Numbered from the stretch's first letter, positions 33,425 to 46,189 are shown. The stretch is DNA of 64,000 bases from Myotis daubentonii (GCF_963259705.1 NC_081844.1:35095341-35159340); one strand, 5' to 3'. Notes: generated from the sequence alone by a model not told the origin. Translations and numbers: made by a program.

Positions 33425-34194
33425 AAGTGTAGCACATGTGTATGGTGCCAAATGGGCACTGGACTTATCAGGGGATAATGATAATGACAATCATAAAGGA
33501 CTATGTTACTGGTTTATGTAATTACTAGACTATATTTTATTGTTATTTTAGAGAGTATTCTTCCTACTTATAAAAAAATGTTTGCTGTAAAACAGGATAC
33601 CGTGTTATGCTGGCAGCAGCCTCAGACATATGTTCACCGCGCCTCTTGATTGCATCATTTTGTTTTGTGCTGGATTTAATTTCGTGTTTTGTACAGTAGC
33701 ATGTTGTACAGGCATGTAGCCTGAGAGCGATAGGCTATGCCTTATAACCTGGGTGTGCAGTGGGCTATACCATTGAGGTTCTTGTAAGTGCACTCTATGA
33801 TGTTCGCACAATGAGATGATGCATTCCTCAGACCACATTCCCATCATTAAGCGGTGCATGACTGCGCTTTGTATTGTATGCTTGAAATCTGCTAAGATTT
33901 TACATGTTCTCACCACACACATACACGCACACACACACGATGGTAACATGTGATGTGATGGTTATGTTTATTGGCTTGATTGTGGCAATCACTTTACAAT
34001 GTATGCATATATCAAAGCATCACATTGTATACCATAAATATATATAAATTTTATTTGTGAATTATAAAGCTGGGGGAGGGGAGATAAAAGAAGAACAGTT
34101 TAAAGGGAAACTTGGGGCATTTGACCGACTCCCTTTACTCCCAAATAATGCCTTTACTGCCAAAGAAGCTAGAAGTTATAAAAAACAAACTAAC

Positions 34195-34420
34195 AGCCGA
34201 AACCGGTTTGGCTCAATGGATAGAGCGTCGGCCTGAAGACTGAAAGGTCCCAGGTTCGATTCCAGTCAAGGGCATGTACCTGGGTTGTGGGCACATCCCC
34301 AGTAGGAGATGTGCAGGAGGCAGCTGATCAATGTTTCTCTCTCATCGATGTTTCTAACTCTCTAACTCTCTCCCTTCCTCTCTGTAAAAAATCAATAAAA
34401 TATATTTTAAAAAAAACACA
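34195..34420 (+). mobile_element. Young-type Ves SINE
   Basis: Forward Ves (GCCGAAACCGGTTTGGCTCA … TCAATAAAATATATTTTAAA), very close to the copies at 19382 and 52766. The flanks are A-rich and the target duplication is ambiguous. Confidence 0.94.
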
Positions 34421-35246
34421 AACAAACAAAACAAAAAAACTTAGCAAAGCTGTGCGCTTCAAGAGCCAAGGGAGGCACCAGAGAGCATGTGTCTGGGTCT
34501 GAGTGGCATCTGGGACCCCTGAGGAGGGTGGGCAGGAAGACAGGCCTTCCCAGGGGAGCAGGAGTTTAGGGGGATCTGGAGCCTTTGAGTACAGGTTCCC
34601 ATTTGGCTAGAGAGGCCTGGGAAACCCTGAGCAGGACAGTCCCAGCCCTGGGCCTGTTTCATTTACAACTGCTGAGGCCAGAGCTAATCCTTCCCAGGAC
34701 TGGTTTTATTTGCCATTCCGCCTCTCCCTCGCTGGGCGCCCTCGGGGTTCTTGCCCAGCTTCTCCTTGTCTGTGGCTGGAGTGCGCTCTAGCCCCTGCCT
34801 CCAGGGAGCCCCTGTTGGCAGCATCTGAAACCAGGTGGGGGCAGCACAACCACAGGCTGGGAGAGGGAGTAAGGAAAGACCTGCTTGCTCACCTGGGAGG
34901 GAGCTGGTGGCTCTAGGGCAGTCACACGGGTGATGTGTTCTCAGGGTTACAGAAGGATTCCTGTGGCTTTTTAAAAGGGCGGTTTTATTAAAACACCAAG
35001 GACATTAGAGGAAATTGACCACAGTTGTTTTCCTTTCTCCAAGTTCCCTCCCCCCTCCCTCCCTTTGCCTGTATATCTGCTTGCATAATTGCCCTCGGAC
35101 TGTGCACACGCAAGGGAGCAGTCTATCTTCCCTTAACATTGTTCCATAAACATCCCCCCCCGCTGCTCCACAGTTATCACTGGGAAAGGCTGCGTAATAT
35201 TCCCTTGTGCTGATTTGCCATCATTTAGCTAAACAACCCCCTAAGG

Positions 35247-35458
35247 CAGCGGTTCTCAACCTGTGGGTCGCGACCCCTTTGGCGGTTGAACGACCCTTTC
35301 ACAGGGGTCGCCTAAGACCATCCTGCATATCAGATATTTACATGACGATTCATAACAGTAGCAACATTACAGTGATGAACTAGCAACGAAAGTAATTTTA
35401 TGGTTGGGTCACAACATGAGGAACTGTATTTAAAGGGCCAGAAGGTTGAGAACCATTT
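35247..35458 (+). mobile_element. Non-autonomous hAT element, 212 bp
   Basis: Terminal inverted repeats CAGCGGTTCTCAACCT and, on the reverse strand, AAATGGTTCTCAACCT. CCTAAGG repeats flank it. Same family as 38752-39077, opposite orientation. Confidence 0.92.
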
Positions 35459-37149
35459 CCTAAGGTTTGACATTTATGTTTTTCCCAGTTTCGAGTGACA
35501 GTGAAAAATGTTGAGTTTCGTACACACGCCTGTCTTTCTTCCCTGAGAGCAGTGGAGTAGGGTTTTTTGAGCTCAAGGGTCTAAAGGGTTTTTATAGATG
35601 CTGAAAGGACCCGGCCTTCCTCCAGGCAATCTGCTTGTTTGTTCTTGCTCAGTGGCCACTGCTCATTAATGGTCAGGGGACAAGTGTTCCTGGGCAGGAG
35701 ACTCCCTTCCTCAACTCCTCCCGGGAAGACGCAGTTTTTCCAAAACCCTGGCAGATAATATGTCTCACAGAGGACAACTGGCCAGATCCCACTGCTGTTA
35801 ACTGCAGCAAGAAGGAGACACAGCGCTGTGCGGAAGGAAATCCTCCCACAGTGAGTCGGCACGGCCAGGGCTCTGTGAGTCCCCGTTTCCCCCGCTGGGA
35901 ACTGGCACCGTTGCCTCCAGCAAGGCACTTTGGGGCACCTTCACGGCCTCCCCCATGTTCATGCAGGTACTAAGTGGGGGAGGGGCTCCAAGGACCCCTG
36001 GTAGAGATAGGATCCCCGCACCCAGGGACAAGGGGTGCTGGCTCCAGGCAGCCCCACTGGACAACACTGAGCTCACACAGATGTCTCTTCAGAAAGAAGC
36101 CTTTGGGAGAGGCCACTCATGTCTCCTGAGCTGGAGCAGAGCTGGGGCCCACATGTCTTCTGGGATTTCCTGAGGAGGGGAGGCTATGGATTGGGACCAC
36201 GAAGCAGGGTGAGATGGGAATACAGGAAGTGCCCAACCCTGGTCCCCTGTCCCAATCCCTGCATCCCTTGGATTGCTCCATAAAGGACCTCGGGGAATAT
36301 GGGGCTCTCACAAAGGAGCACAGGGAAGACAAAAGCCCCGGGGGCTCCTGCTGGCCATCAGGCCACACTGGGCTGCCAGCCGGAAGGGCCACTGGGGCCA
36401 AGAAGATTGGGGTTTTCCATCTCTGAGGACATTATGCTCATAAGAACATCTGCCTGGAGGCCACAGTAGTGGAACTGCCCACCATCACCAAGTCGAGACC
36501 GGCTGGTCATGTGAGAAGCTCTCGGCCTTGTCTTCCCTCCTCCCAGGCCCTCCCATCACATATGCGAGACATGCTTCTACTGGAAAATTACTCATCGTTT
36601 ATCTGAAATTCACCTTGATCAGGGCATCCTGTTTTTTTATTTGCTAACTGTGGCGACCCTACCTGGGGGCAATTGGAGGGGTCCAGGTGACAGATGATGG
36701 AGCCTGTTACGCTTTGCTGATGAAGTGAACATGGGAGGCAGGGGAGATAAATCTAGGAGGATTCCTTGGTTCTTGGTTAATACAACTGGGTAGATCGTGG
36801 TGTCATTGATAGGAATGGAGAGAAATGGGGGAGGAAAAATCAAGAGTGCTGTTCACATGTTGATTCTGAGATGCTTATTAAATGACCAAGTAGGGATGAC
36901 ACAAGGAGGTCGTTGAACATATTAATCTGGAATCCAGGGCAAAAGTCAGAGGTGGAATGTGATGGAATTTGACGAAGGTCCAGGAACAGAATTCAATTAA
37001 AAAAGAGAAGAAGACCAAGGACTGAACTCTTAGTCACTCATAGACTTAGAGGTGAAGCAGGTGGGGGCGGGGCAGCAAAGAAGACCAATCAATTGCTTCA
37101 CTAAATTACATGGGAACTTCTCAGAATGTAGTGTCCATAGCCTGAGATT

Positions 37150-37370
37150 TACAGAGAAACACTTATTGAGCCCCTGCTATACGACAGGCATTGTGCAAGG
37201 CACTTTAGGTGTTATCTCAGTGAGTTATCTCAGTACTAATAAGTGATCATTATTATCCTCATTTTAATGTTTTTTTTTAAATGAGGCTAAATAATTTCCC
37301 CAGGTCGCAACTTGTAAACGATCAAGCTGACATTTTGAATTCAGGTTTGCTCGGTCTCAGAATGTCTGTT
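37150..37370 (-). repeat. MIR SINE
   Basis: Reverse MIR: CTTATTGAGCCCCTGCTATA, TGCAAGGCACTTTAGGTG, TTATTATCCTCATTTT, AATTTCCCCAGGTCGCAAC. Confidence 0.75.
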
Positions 37371-37793
37371 CTTTTCTCTACACTGTGCTTTGTAATTTAT
37401 TTTTTGCATCTCTGCTCTCTAGCTGGTGCAATCTTTATGGCCGGAGCCTTTCTTTAGTCCTCTTCCTATCTTGCTGTGTATAATACAGTGCCAGGCCCTT
37501 GGGTGGGGGCAGACCAGGCACGATGTCTACAGGGTGGTTGCAGAAATTCCAAGAGTTTATAACTTCTTCTTTCCCAAAGGGTGGAGAACAAGAGCTTATT
37601 AGTTACTCAGCTTCAGTCCCAGTCCAAACTCAAAACCACCCATCAGTGACAAAATCTGCTTAATAGCTCTGGCCTGCTCAGCAGAAGATAGGACCAGGGA
37701 GCAGAAGGAAAGGGAAGGTTTGAAGGTACAGAGGCTGAGCCACAGAGAGGAAGCTGCAGAAGAAAAAAAGAGGCTAACACTCGCACATTTCCA

Positions 37794-37835
37794 TCTTCCT
37801 TCCTTCCTTCCTTCCTTCCTTCCTTCCTTCCTTTC
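37794..37835. repeat. (TTCC)n microsatellite
   Basis: About ten TTCC units. Confidence 0.97.
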
Positions 37836-38039
37836 ATCCTTTCTTTTCTTAAATAAGAAAGCTCCTTTTCTTAGCTAGGTCTGGGTGCTGCGTTCACACT
37901 GCCTCTAAAGTTTCCTCCAATCCTGGCTCCTGGGATAGAAATGGAAGCAGTTGACAAGTCTCTCTTACTTCCTGTGCAGCTTGGTTAAGTGAGGGCTGGA
38001 TTATGGTCCCGTCGGTGGAAGTTACAGTCAATGATAATC

Positions 38040-38280
38040 ACCTAACAAACACCGTTGTTACTTAGCTGTATGCCATGGATATTGTAGGCAGTTTACATGG
38101 ATGACTCAATTTAATCCTCACCGCAGTGCTTCCAAGTGGGGAGTGCCACCACTTCTGCTTTAGAGACGAGAGCATCAAGGCTCGGGGAGGGAGCTTGAAT
38201 AACTCACCCAAGGTTTGCAGGGAGTGGCCAAGCCAAGATTTGGACCCTGGCAGTCTGACAGTGCCCATTCACCTTGCCAC
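38040..38280 (-). repeat. MIR SINE
   Basis: Reverse MIR: ATTGTAGGCAGTTTACATGG, TTTAATCCTCACCGCAGTGC, CACCCAAGGTTTGCAGGG, AGCCAAGATTTGGACCC. Confidence 0.7.
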
Positions 38281-38525
38281 AGGGTGACAGTTACTGTTCC
38301 CAGCAGGAGTCTGGGGAGGAGAAGTCCCAGCCGGGGGACCATGGGCCAGCACTGGCAGCTCCTCTGAGCCCGGTCTCCTCATCCCTATGCTGTAAACTCT
38401 TTTCTGATTCTTTTGATTGTTAGGAGAAGGACATAATGTATATGAAAATAAATTAAAACTATGAAGCACAGGTCAGAGGCCAAAGATAAAGGACTAATTA
38501 ATGGTCAATATAAGCCTACCAGAGG

Positions 38526-38743
38526 GGAGGGGTTTGGCAGGCTTTTTCTGTAAAGGGCCAGGGAGTATGTGAAGCTCTGTTAACTATGTGAAGCTCTGCA
38601 GATCATATGGTGTCTGTTATAACTACTCAGCATTGCCACTGCAGCACAAAAGCAGCCATAGGCAACTCATAAATGAATGAGCATGACTGTGGGCCAATAA
38701 AGCTTTATTGACAGAAACAGGCAGTGGCCAGATTTGGCCCTTT
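38526..38743 (+). repeat. Old hAT-Charlie-type element
   Basis: GCAGGCTTTTTCTGTAAAGG, CATATGGTGTCTGTTATAAC, AAAAGCAGCCATAGGCAA and CAATAAAGCTTTATTGACAG match a common mammalian Charlie-like element. It has a local tandem copy of TATGTGAAGCTCTG. The nhAT at 38752 landed at its right end. Confidence 0.7.
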
Positions 38744-38751
38744 GTCTAGAG

Positions 38752-39077
38752 CAGTGGTTCTCAACCTTCCTAGTGCCGCGACCCTTTAATTCAGTTCCTC
38801 ATGTTGTGGTGACCCCCAACCATAAAATTATTTTTTTTGCTACTTCATAACTGTAATTTTGCTACTGTTATGAATCGTAATGTAAATATCTGATATGCAG
38901 GATGCATTTTCATTGTTATAAATTAAACATAATTAAAGCATAGTGATTAATCACAAAAACAATATGTAATTATATATGTGTTTTCTGATGGTCTTAGGCA
39001 ACCCCTGTGAAAGGGTCGTTCGACCCCCAAAGGGGTCGTGACCCACAGGTTGGCGACCCACAGGTTGAGAACCGCTG
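38752..39077 (-). mobile_element. Non-autonomous hAT element, 326 bp
   Basis: Terminal inverted repeats CAGTGGTTCTCAACCT and CAGCGGTTCTCAACCT, with a perfect 8-bp target duplication GTCTAGAG (38744-38751 and 39078-39085). Near the right end GACCCACAGGTTG is duplicated in tandem. Confidence 0.97.
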
Positions 39078-40139
39078 GTCTAGAGGAAGGATTCCAGCAG
39101 GATGTCGCTGAGATTGGTCCTCTGCCCTGTAATTATTGTCACAATTTGAATGAAGACCCAGAGAGAGCTTATTGCCAAGTTTGCAGGTGACCTTCCCTCC
39201 CACCCCCCTGCCCATTTTTCTTATCTGAGGGTTGGCTGGAGGCATCCATCAAAGTCAGAGAGATATGAAATGACCCTCATCCTGGGCAATGGAATCTTTC
39301 ATGGAGAAGTCAAGGTGTCAAAATTCCCTTCTTCCTTTTTCTTCCCACTCACTCCCCTGGAGCTAAGGTGCGGCTGGGTCACCTTCTGCTGGGAAAGCTC
39401 TGATAGCTCAGAAAGGCCCACCCAGCCCAAGTGGGAAGCAGAGGGAAAGGTGGTTTCTCAGGTGAGGGAGGTCAAGGTTTAAGGAAGAATGCTGGGGAGG
39501 GCCTTTGAGGTGACCCCATCTCACCTCCCGGGTCAGTAAAGTGTGTCCATGGGCTGATGTGCCCTTGGTCACGTCCTCTTGGGAGCTGTCCACGTGGCTG
39601 CATGGAAGACTGGCTCAGACATGTTCACACATGTTGACACAAGGCTGAAAGGAAAAGCTAAGTGACAGATGTCCAAGTCCAGATTGAAGCTGATCCAACA
39701 GGCTGCAATACTTGGCAGAAACCAGAGTGATGACATGTAACTAAGATGACTAACAAGAGCCACATTGAAGTTCAAGCAACAATAAAACCAACAAAAGCCA
39801 ATTGTACCGACATAGGACGAAGGAGCTCTCACTGGGCAGCGTTTCCTTTGAAAGAGATCTGGTGTTCGGGAGGGGTGGAGAGTGGACATGATGATTAAAT
39901 GACTGCATAGTATTCCATCCATTGGGTGTGGTCTCATGTATTGCTACGGGTTACCACCAGAAAGGCTCATGCCAATTTAGGTTACATCAGCATACATGGG
40001 AGTCGAGATCAAAGTTGGTCTCAGCCCAGCACACCCTGCCCTGGCCAGGCCACACTGGCTTTCCTGTGTCTCATTCCATTGATCACTCAAACCTGGAGCT
40101 TGTTGGGTGAGGATGGGGGATGGCCATTATGTTGAGGTG

Positions 40140-40235
40140 TTCAGTGTAGGTCAAATATTAGCTAAGCACCTACTATGTGCAGGGCATTATGCTAGGCACT
40201 GGGAGCACACAGATAACAAGACACAGTGCCTTCTC
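40140..40235 (-). repeat. MIR SINE fragment
   Basis: TAAGCACCTACTATGTGCAG and GCATTATGCTAGGCACTGGG are the 3' core of a reverse MIR. Confidence 0.7.
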
Positions 40236-40944
40236 ATGAAAGAGCTTTCTTTTGGATTAGAAAGGGATAAGCACATACATTGATAACTTCAATATAATGT
40301 AGCAAGTGTGCAGATAGGGGCATCCATACACGAGGTCTCCAAACCAGGTCTAATGAGCCACTGTTGAAGGAACTGGTGTTTGCAACTCACCGAAGAGCAT
40401 GAGAATGAGGAGAAAGCCCTAGGATGAGTGGTTCCTGCAAGGGGACCTAGAAACCTCATGTATGGGATAGTCAAGGAAGATTAGGCAAAAGTCTGTCATT
40501 TGTGGCTGTTCTCCAACAGGAGCACAGCACCTCGCCTGTCTGGGAGAGTGGGAGGGAGGTTCTTTCCCTTGGAGGGAGGTTGTACAGGGCAACCTCTGAG
40601 GCCCCTTCCAAGGCTAAGCTCCTGAATGTCACGCGTGGGACCGGCACCACAGAGTGGGCTCGCTCACTCACTCCCTCCCCTGAGGAGCCACAGTGCTGGA
40701 AACACTGTTTCTTAACTGGGCCCCACACTGTCACTGCAAGCGCAGAGTCCCTCAGACAAGGTCTCTGGGCTTCCCCCATGTTTATAAAAATGTGTGGGCT
40801 GTGGGAACATACTATCCCACCACACGGGACACACCAAGTACCCTCTGTCTGTAAGCAGAACCACGAGGTGCACCGGTTAAACGAGCAGGTTTCTAATCCT
40901 TTGCTCTTCTGAGAACAAAATCCCTTTGATTATTCCAGTTATGA

Positions 40945-41165
40945 TGATAATAGCATCTAATATTGATCGAGTACTTTTGTGTGCCAGGCACTAAGAGTTT
41001 CCATGTATTAATGCATTTAATCCTCACAACAGCCCTATGGGGTAGGTGCCTTTAGGATCCCATTTGATAGAAGAGGAAACTGAGAATTTGAGAGGTTAGA
41101 TAATTTGCTCCAAGATTATAGAACCATTCAGTGGCACAGTCCAGATTTGAATCCAGAAGTTTACC
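40945..41165 (-). repeat. Nearly full-length MIR
   Basis: Reverse MIR: GTGTGCCAGGCACTAAGAG, TTTAATCCTCACAACAGCCC, TATGGGGTAGGTGCC, GAGGAAACTGAGAATTTGAG, CAGATTTGAATCCAGAAG. Confidence 0.88.
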
Positions 41166-41246
41166 TTCCAAACCTATATCCTAAATATAGTATAGCTATT
41201 CACTTAGAATGTAAAGACACCCAGAATAATAGAACTATCATTAGCC

Positions 41247-41462
41247 CATTGTTTTTCAGACTATGGCTTGTATCTCATTCATGAATCATGAAATAAATGT
41301 ATGGGTTGTGACCGTTTTTTAAAAAATGAATAGAATAGAACAGAAAGTCATCAGCATGCATCACACGTTCAAGACTTTTTCTTGTGTATATATGTGTAAA
41401 CTACTTGTGATGTAAAATATATTTCTTAATTTAGGTCATGATCAAAAAGTTTGAGAAACACA
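41247..41462. repeat. Old hAT-type MER element
   Basis: It starts TTTTTCAGACTATGGCTTGT and ends AAAAAGTTTGAGAAACA, near-complementary hAT-like termini. The interior AATCATGAAATAAATG and GCATCACACGTTCAAG recall MER-type Charlie relatives. Confidence 0.6.
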
Positions 41463-41464
41463 GT

Positions 41465-41580
41465 CCAACCTGCTCATTTTACAAATGGGTGTACTAAGGT
41501 TCAGACAGCGAAGTGATTTCCCCCCAAGATTACAGTGTTAATGGATGAGCTTTTCTAACTCTCAGTTCACATCATCAAGC
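41465..41580 (-). repeat. MIR SINE fragment
   Basis: CTCATTTTACAAATGGGTGT and GGTTCAGACAGCGAAGTGAT are a diverged reverse MIR core. Confidence 0.5.
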
Positions 41581-41664
41581 TTAATTGACTGCAGAGAAAG
41601 CCAAGAGAAGACGAGTAATAACACTAATAGTGGTGGTAGTACTGATACTATAATAACAACAATA

Positions 41665-41875
41665 ACAATGGCTGCTATTTTTATCGTGCTGACTGTGAAA
41701 ACAGCCCAGTGAGGCAGGCGTACTTATTTCTTCCATTTTCAAAAGAGGAAACCCGGGTTCAGAAAGGTCAAATAACTTGGCCAACGTCACACAGCTGGTA
41801 GCAGAGGGCAGGGTGGAATTCAAACCCAGGCAGGCTGACTTGAAAGTCCATGGCGTTAGCAGTGTAAGGTACGTG
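41665..41875 (-). repeat. MIR SINE
   Basis: Reverse MIR: TTCAAAAGAGGAAACCCGGG, AATAACTTGGCCAACGTCAC, ACAGCTGGTAGCAGAGGG, AATTCAAACCCAGGCAGGC. Confidence 0.8.
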
Positions 41876-43019
41876 GTCATGTCTGTCTTAATATTCTTCC
41901 TGAATGCTATAATGCCAATCCAGTCTATATGATGTGTGTGTTAATATAGTTAGTTAATATATGTGATTAATTACACACCGACTGGCACATGCCTTGGAGT
42001 GGAGATCCTATACTTATCGATACTTAGATACGTGGCTACAATGGAAATAAACATTTTTCCCCCAATAAGACCCCTCCAAGGTTCCTTGTCTCTTTCATTC
42101 ACTTATCCACTCACCTAAATAGCACGCACCTGCAGAATAAGATAGAGGAGGCAGAATTTTTTTAAAGACAAAACTGTGCATAACACCCTTTTTTGTTCCA
42201 AAGGGGTCTAAAAGGAGACATAAAATGCACGAAAGGAACAATAGATGAGAATGAGATAAAGGGAGAGCAAGCGAGGTAATCTAAAGGAGGTAGGAATGAG
42301 ACAAACCGAAGAAATTTTCCATAAAGTCTGTAAGTTGCTATGGGTGGACCACAGATCTGCCTCCAGGTTTTCATGTTAATTTCCTTCCAAGTCACACATC
42401 TTACAATGGGATGACAAGGAACTACCAGTTTGCATTAATGACCTCCTTGAACGCAAATGTTAATGACTCTCTGATTCACAGTCTCCTTAAGGCACAAACA
42501 AGCTAATTCCTCAAGGAAAGCACGCCCTCCAAGACAGAGAATAACTTCTCCCCGGGTCCTCTTTGTAGACATGTGCGATGGAATGAACAGTGTCCTCACC
42601 AGCACAGTAGGACAGCCCAGGGTGGAATTTCACGTCCTGTTTCTGACAGTGTCCCCACAAAGGCCAAGGGCACCGTGATGGCAATTCCAAGATGCAGGAT
42701 GAGATCAGCGCTCTGAGTACACGTGGCTATGGGCTCTGAGCACACTGTGCTCTGGCTGTGGCGTCAGGGACACACCTGCCCGAAACAAGGCGATCCAGAG
42801 CAGGGGTGCTCAGTTCAAAAGGCACGTGGACCACTTGGTGTTCAGCTCTCCCCAGGCTGAGCCCCCCCAAGCACTCCAGCTCTCAGGAATCAGGCTCTCC
42901 TTGGCACAATTTGGCCGGCAGCATTGGCGACGTCATACGGTCCTAATGTGTATGTGTGCTTATAAATTTAAACACTCCCAGAGCAGGAACCACAACCATC
43001 TCATGATTCTCTTTATTCC

Positions 43020-43397
43020 TATGCTATAGACCGAATGTTCGCACCCCACCCAACTTCATATGTTGAAATCCTAACCCACAAGGTGATGGAATTAAGAGGG
43101 GGTGGGGGCGGGGGGCTTTTGGGAAAGGATTAGGTCATGAGGGTGGAACCTTCATTATGGGATTAGCGCCCTTATAAAAGAGACCCCCAAGAGACCCCTT
43201 GCCCCTTCTACCACGCCATGGCCCATCGAGAAGGTGGCTGTTTATGAACCAGGAAAGGGACCCAAACCACTCACCAAATCTGCCAGCACTTTGACCTCAG
43301 ATGCCTCAGCCTCCAGAACTGTGAGAAAAAGTGTGTGCTGTTTAAGCCCCCGGTCTCCGGCAATTTGCTATAGCAGCCCGGATGGACTGAAACACCG
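43020..43397 (+). repeat. MST/MLT1-type MaLR LTR
   Basis: GCTATAGACCGAATGTTCGC, ATATGTTGAAATCCTAACCC, AGGATTAGGTCATGAGGGTG, GGGATTAGCGCCCTTATAAA and AGCCTCCAGAACTGTGAGAA in MaLR order. A solo LTR. Confidence 0.88.
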
Positions 43398-43765
43398 GGC
43401 TTGTTTGCCCGTAAGTCCTCATGCACAAGTGAAGTGCATTCTAAGGACGCTGACGGTGACGTCTACCTGCTGCTGTTAAGAAAGAACTAAATGAAGATGT
43501 GAGGGAGCCCGATTCTCTCCAAGGAACTCTCCCAGGTCCAGGTCTGTAGCCTACATGGCTGTGATTCTTCGGCTTCCCGCCAAATTAGACCCCCAGATGT
43601 TTGCATTTCCCCTTCCTGCTGTTTCGTTTTCACTCGTGGGAAGTCAAGTTCCTCAATGACAAGAAAGGGGAGGAAGAGGTGGTTCCTGATGACCATCCTT
43701 TCTCACCACAACAATGTCCCAGAATAGTCCTGGGTAAGATTGAACCTCCTCTAACCCTTGAACTC

Positions 43766-43811
43766 CATCAGAGAACATCTTCCCTAAACATCAGAGAACA
43801 TCTTCCCTAAA
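43766..43811. repeat. Two-copy 23-bp tandem duplication
   Basis: CATCAGAGAACATCTTCCCT plus TAAA repeats twice in tandem. Confidence 0.9.
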
Positions 43812-44392
43812 ATGCTGGACTGAGCACCTCCTAACCTCATGATCATTGAATCTCAAGTCTCTTGTGCGGGAAGTTAGGTACCCTATTCTGTACTGTTCAG
43901 AGATGAATTTGGAATAGAACAAGAACATCGGACCAGGTAATAAATAACGTGGGTTGAAGAGACAGGAAGGATAGACTGGCGTGGCCTCTTTGGGAGATGA
44001 TGGACAGCTGTGGTCATAGAACCCAGTGATGGTGTGGAAATATAGAAAGCCCAATTGTTGAAATAGTTTGTGCAATGGCTGGATTAACCTGACAGGGGAA
44101 GCTGGGCTAATGCCTAAACACAAGGTGCAGTATTTGCCTTTTATTTTGAATGCTGGGATAAAGAGGTGAATTGAGAAAAGTCCCATGTAAGGTTTTATAG
44201 AGTAATATTTTTGTGTAATTAGATGATAATTTCATAACATTGGAAAGCAGTACTGCAACCTGATATTACTGATCAGATAGTCAGACGTGGCACTGGGTTG
44301 CAGGGAATAATCCTGTCATCCAGGTGTAAGATGTATGAGCTTTTTATTGACCAGAAGGTTTTGAAGTCTAAGAGTGGTTCGAACAGAACTCC

Positions 44393-44572
44393 TCCTGTCT
44401 GAGTCAGCTGATGCTGCTAAAACAAAATGCCACAGACTAGCTGGCTTAAACAACAGACATTTATTTGTCACAGTGAAGGCTGGGCAGTCTAAGGTCCAGG
44501 AGTGCGATTTGTTTATTGTTGAGGGCACTCTTTCTGGCTTGCAGATGGCCCCTTCTCGCTGTCTCCTCAGAT

Positions 44573-44632
<60 letters not shown>

Positions 44633-44752
44633 GACCCAGCTTCATGACCTAATTACTCCCGAAGGCCCCACCTCCAAATACTATCACACGTGAGGTTAGG
44701 GTTTCAATATATAAATTGGGGGCTGGAGGCAGCACAATTCAGTGCATAGCAC
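44393..44752 (-). repeat. MST/MLT1-type MaLR LTR with TC expansion
   Basis: Reverse MaLR: AACAAAATGCCACAGACTAG, CTTAAACAACAGACATTTAT, TTGCAGATGGCCCCTTCTCG, CCTCCAAATACTATCACACG. A 58-bp (TC)n tract at 44574-44631 has grown inside it. Confidence 0.88.
44574..44631. repeat. (TC)n microsatellite
   Basis: Uninterrupted TC run of about 58 bp inside the MaLR LTR. Confidence 0.97.
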
Positions 44753-46189
44753 ATCCTATTCAGGTCACCTCAGCAGGGCACTGGCGAGCATGTCCTGCCC
44801 AAGATGGGGAAACAGCCACAGCCGGGCACCTGCAGAAGGCCAGGCAAGGTCTGGCTTACTCTGAACCATGTACCTCTCCATCATCTTGATATTTTCTGAA
44901 GGGAAGCATCACTGGAGGCCTTCAATCAGGGTAATCTGAAAAAACTAAGGTCAGGCAGGGCCTCCTTGAAAACTCCCAGGCTTTTCCACTGCATTCCTAA
45001 GTCCCTCCCTAGGGAGGAGACAACTGGCAACTATTTCTTTCATTGGCCCCCCCTCACCAAATCTTCCCCAGGGGCCAACATGATTTTCCAGACAAGAACC
45101 TGGGCAGGTGACCGTGGCTATGCCATAGAGCCAAGAGAAAAAGTGTGATGCTTTGTTTCATCAGATCAGTTCCGATCCAACCAAAATTTTTACTCCACAC
45201 AGGCAATCTGGTACCCAGAAACTTTAGGTTCAAAGGTGATAAAGATCTAAATCCTCCCTTGCCTTCCACATGAACAACCAAGGAAGCATGACAATGTTTT
45301 CATTGGATTGAGAAACCATGTTCCACCCCCTTTCTGAAACGTCCAGGATGTCATCATAAACCCCATTCAAACGCCAAGCCAGGAGAAAGTCCTTCTTCAT
45401 CATTGTGGGCAGCACGCTTGTTTGAAACTCTCCTCTATTTTGATTGGAAATCTGTCTCTTTATAAAACTCACCCATTTGTCCCTTCCTATCTTCAGAGGC
45501 CACATCGAATATATCTGCTCTTTTCAACATGGCAGCTCTTCAGACACCAGAAGAGAATTTCATCCCCTGCAAGTCTTCTCTTTCCAAGAGATGGCGGCCT
45601 TCCAGGCCCTTGGGCGTCCAGAGACCTGCCCCTGGGTCCCCACCAGCCTGACTCTCTCTTTTAGACTCTCTTCCATCACCCGTTCCCCAGGTAAGTTGTA
45701 ATACCGTAGCCTAGATTTCCGGCTGGGCTGAAACACTTTCCAAAAATTCTGGAAATTTGCTATGGCTGTGGCTGCTAAGCCCACAAAACCCAGATCCCAA
45801 TCTCTCCCTGGAACAGCCCAAGAACATGTTCAAATCATCCTCTGACTGGACATCGTCCCTGAGATGAATCACCAGTTTCCCTCATTGTGGCTGTTGGCTG
45901 CCCTCCAGGCCAACGTTTGATGGGACAGACACCACCCCTAATGAAGCCCTTTGCCCGAGTGTGGGAACCTGAGGGCGAAGGCGGCCTTGAACATCCCAGC
46001 CCAGGGCCCAGGCGACTACTTTCACTTGACACGAAGTGAGACCAGACCAGGGAGGCCCTAAGCATCCGCCTCAGGATTGCTAGCAAAGGGTCGTCTGCAA
46101 GGGCTTAGCCTCCAGATTCCATCACTAGAGTTGACCCAAGGACCCCACCCTCAGCACTCCAAGCCAGCTCTGCCTGCCAGCAGCCTTGC

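Larger units (their letters stand above)
32800..33864 (+). mobile_element. Tigger (pogo-type) DNA transposon remnant
   Basis: It begins CAGTCATGTACCACGTAACA after a TA dinucleotide and ends GGTGCATGACTG. The interior carries AACAACAGACCGCATGTATG, TGCGCTGCCAGTCCTG and CACTCTATGATGTTCGCACA. It is non-coding. It holds a Helitron (32860-33052) and a Ves SINE (33193-33424). Confidence 0.85.
32605..34080 (+). repeat. L1M LINE 3' end split by a Tigger
   Basis: The left piece has CATACAAGCAGAGAGTAGAA, ATGATGGTTGCCAGGGTTAG and GACTATATTTAATAATA. The right piece has TGTATTGTATGCTTGAAATC, TGTGGCAATCACTTTACAAT and ATATATAAATTTTATTTGTG. These are contiguous parts of an L1 3' UTR, separated by the Tigger. 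Confidence 0.85.
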
